A stretch of DNA of 6,856 bases from JANYIP01 sp031394045. Lineage in GTDB: Bacteria > Actinomycetota > Actinomycetes > Prado026. This document shows, one piece after another, positions 5,459 to 6,856 of the stretch (position 1 is the first letter of the stretch; the number at the start of each line of letters is the position of its first letter). The DNA lies in contig JANMWN010000332.1 of the NCBI GenBank assembly GCA_031394045.1, forward strand, positions 1 through 6,856, given 5' to 3'. Both the position numbers and the translations under genes were made by a program. The notes under the pieces were generated by a model, which made no database searches, had not been told where the DNA came from, and worked only from the letters and a program-made list of their open reading frames with translations.

Positions 5459-6856
5459 ATGGCCTCTTTGAGCACCGTCGACGATTCCTTCCCCCGCCGG
5501 TCGGCGCGCACCGGGCGGTTCACGTTCGGCGCGCCACGGGCGTTCGGCCCGTCCGCGGACGGGGAGCGGGTCGCGTTCCTTCGTTCGGGCTCCGGGACCG
5601 CGCGGGCCACGTCGCTGTGGGTGCTCGACGTCGCGACCGGCAGCGAACGGCTCGTCGTCGACCCGGCCGACCTGCTGGCCGGCGACGCGGAGAACCTGTC
5701 GGCGCAGGAGCGGTCGCGGCGGGAGCGGATGCGCGAGGGTGGCGCCGGCATCACCGCGTACGCCACGGACGCGCAGGGACGGCTCGCGTGCTTCGCGCTG
5801 TCGTCCCGGCTGTTCGTCGCCGACCTGCTCGCCGGTGCCGGTGCCGGTGCTGGTGCTGATGCTGATGCTGATGCTGGTGCTGGTGCTGGTGCTGTTGCTG
5901 GTGCTGTTGCTGGTGCTGTTGCTGGTGCGGGTGCGGGTGCGGGTGCGGGTGCTGGTGGCGCTCGCGAGCTCGCGGCGGTGCTCCCGGTCGTCGACCCGCG
6001 GCTGTCCCCGGACGGGCGGTACGTCGCGTACGCCGCACGGGCGGCCCTGCACGTCGTGCCCGCGGACGGGTCGGGCCCGAGCCGCCCGCTCGCGGAGCCG
6101 GACGGCGACCACGTGGCCTACGGGCTGGCCGACTTCGCCGCCGCCGAGGAGCTGGACCGCTACCGCGGCTTCTGGTGGGCGCCGGACTCGTCCGCCCTGA
6201 TCGTGGCGCGGGTGGACGAGTCCCCCGTGCAGGTCTGGCACATCGGCGACCCGGAGAACCCCGGGGTCCCGGCTGCCGAGCACCGTTACCCGGCCGCCGG
6301 CACCGCCAACGCCGACGTCTCGCTCTGGCTGCTGGGTCTTGACGGCTCCCGGCACGAGGTGGTCTGGGACCGGGCCGCGTACCCGTACGTCGTGTCGGTC
6401 CACTGGTCCGCCCACGGGCTGCCCCTGCTCCAGGTCCTGACCCGGCGGCAGGAGTCCGCGCCGGTGCTCACGATCGACCCGGCCACGGGTGCGACCGCGG
6501 TGCTGCGCGAGCTCACCGACCCGATCTGGGTCGACGTCGTGCCCGGCACCCCCGCCTGGACGCCGGGCGGCGAGCTGCTCACCGTCGAGGTCGCCGAGGA
6601 CAGGTACGCGCTGCACGTGGACGGCCGCCCGAGCTCACCGCCTGGCGTCCAGGTACGCGCGGTCGCTGACGTGTCCAAGGGCGTACTCGTCATCGGCACC
6701 GAGGGGCCTGACCAGCACGTCTACCGGCTCACCGTCGGGACCACCGCCCCGGCCGACGTCCGCGGCTCCATCGGGCTCGCCTGGACCCGGCTCACCCAGC
6801 CAGGGAGCGTCAACGTCCCGGCCGCGGCCGGCGACCTGCTCGTCGTGCAGACCGCG
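5459..6856 (+). CDS. S9B family dipeptidyl peptidase IV-like serine peptidase, N-terminal propeller part (runs off right edge)
   Basis: The frame is open from ATG 5459 to the window end (466 codons, no stop). It reads as the DPP IV N-terminal beta-propeller that gates access to the active site in S9B peptidases, which release N-terminal dipeptides or tripeptides. Diagnostic stretches are LSAQERSRRERMREGGAGIT (80-99), VVDPRLSPDGRYVAYA (177-192), and YGLADFAAAEELDRYRGFWW (221-240). The last contains the double-glutamate motif (Glu230-Glu231) that binds the substrate's free amino terminus in DPP IV/DPP8-type enzymes. ARVDESPVQVWHIGDPENP (250-268) and YPAAGTANADV (277-287) also fit. S9B proteins are usually about 700 residues, so the alpha/beta-hydrolase domain with the catalytic Ser-Asp-His should follow beyond the edge. 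No signal peptide is seen, suggesting a cytoplasmic enzyme. Residues 125-167 are a repetitive Ala-Gly/Asp/Val insert. The gene is divergent from mshB. Confidence 0.85.
   Translation, partial: MASLSTVDDSFPRRSARTGRFTFGAPRAFGPSADGERVAFLRSGSGTARATSLWVLDVATGSERLVVDPADLLAGDAENLSAQERSRRERMREGGAGITAYATDAQGRLACFALSSRLFVADLLAGAGAGAGADADADAGAGAGAVAGAVAGAVAGAGAGAGAGAGGARELAAVLPVVDPRLSPDGRYVAYAARAALHVVPADGSGPSRPLAEPDGDHVAYGLADFAAAEELDRYRGFWWAPDSSALIVARVDESPVQVWHIGDPENPGVPAAEHRYPAAGTANADVSLWLLGLDGSRHEVVWDRAAYPYVVSVHWSAHGLPLLQVLTRRQESAPVLTIDPATGATAVLRELTDPIWVDVVPGTPAWTPGGELLTVEVAEDRYALHVDGRPSSPPGVQVRAVADVSKGVLVIGTEGPDQHVYRLTVGTTAPADVRGSIGLAWTRLTQPGSVNVPAAAGDLLVVQTA
5831..5959 (+). repeat. In-frame hexanucleotide repeat tract inside the S9B peptidase gene
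   Basis: About 21 imperfect 6-bp units of the form GCN-GNT encode alternating Ala with Gly, Asp or Val at residues 125-166, plus Gly167. Blocks are visible: three GCCGGT, three GCTGAT, a 12-bp unit GCTGTTGCTGGT three times, and four GCGGGT. In all, 35 of 42 codons end in T, in sharp contrast to flanking codons that end almost always in C or G. The tract sits between a propeller strand (LFVADLLAG) and VVDPRLSPDG, where homologues normally have a short loop. Unit loss or gain in multiples of 6 keeps the frame. Confidence 0.9.

Noticed and set aside
5831..5959. CRISPR array or intergenic minisatellite
   Set aside because: Units are only 6 bp, contiguous without spacers, and lie in frame within a coding region.
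5420..6616. 398-codon open frame on the minus strand opposite the S9B peptidase gene, with Ser/Thr/Asn and His-Gln repeat versions of the tandem tract
   Set aside because: The plus-strand frame has continuous DPP IV propeller motifs before and after the repeat; the antisense frame has none and only reflects the repeat read backwards.

Overview
The window is GC-rich, with strong G/C preference at third codon positions, GTG starts on two genes and long shadow frames on the opposite strand. It carries mshB, a mycothiol-synthesis gene. Mycothiol is confined to Actinobacteria, so this is most likely a chromosomal segment of a motile, high-GC actinobacterium. The genus cannot be named from the sequence alone. 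No tRNA, rRNA, insertion sequence, CRISPR array or phage gene was seen.

Layout. Bases 1-4359 hold four genes reading leftwards (minus strand). In transcription order they are: a membrane-anchored FtsH-like AAA+ zinc metalloprotease (4359-2437), a CheW-type adaptor (2391-1867), a six-TM methyl-accepting chemotaxis protein (1753-191), and the first 57 codons of CheA, including its phosphoacceptor histidine (171 to beyond the left edge). The gaps are 45, 113 and 19 bp. Bases 4521-5423 hold mshB, also on the minus strand, separated from the FtsH-like gene by 161 bp that contain two possible hairpins. A fifth coding region runs rightwards from an ATG at 5459 off the right edge without a stop. It is the N-terminal propeller part of an S9B (DPP IV-like) serine aminopeptidase. 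It is divergent from mshB, with only 35 bp between the two start codons.

How they work together. CheW, the receptor and CheA are the three components of a chemosensory core complex: receptor signals pass through CheW to control CheA autophosphorylation. The FtsH-like protease leads the same-strand run, so it may be co-transcribed with them. That link is inferred from position only. MshB belongs to low-molecular-weight thiol metabolism, and the S9B peptidase trims peptides from the N-terminus. Neither has an evident link to chemotaxis.

Most notable points. (1) A 129-bp in-frame tract of about 21 hexamers in the S9B peptidase gene encodes an alternating Ala-Gly/Asp/Val insert, and its codons are mostly T-ending, unlike the rest of the gene. 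(2) The FtsH-like protein departs from the family: Walker B Asp is Glu, the pore motif is shifted, there are two insertions in the AAA domain and the extracytoplasmic loop is very short. (3) A perfect 7-bp inverted repeat overlaps the probable ribosome-binding site of cheW. (4) mshB has a TAGGCT element placed as expected for a leaderless transcript.
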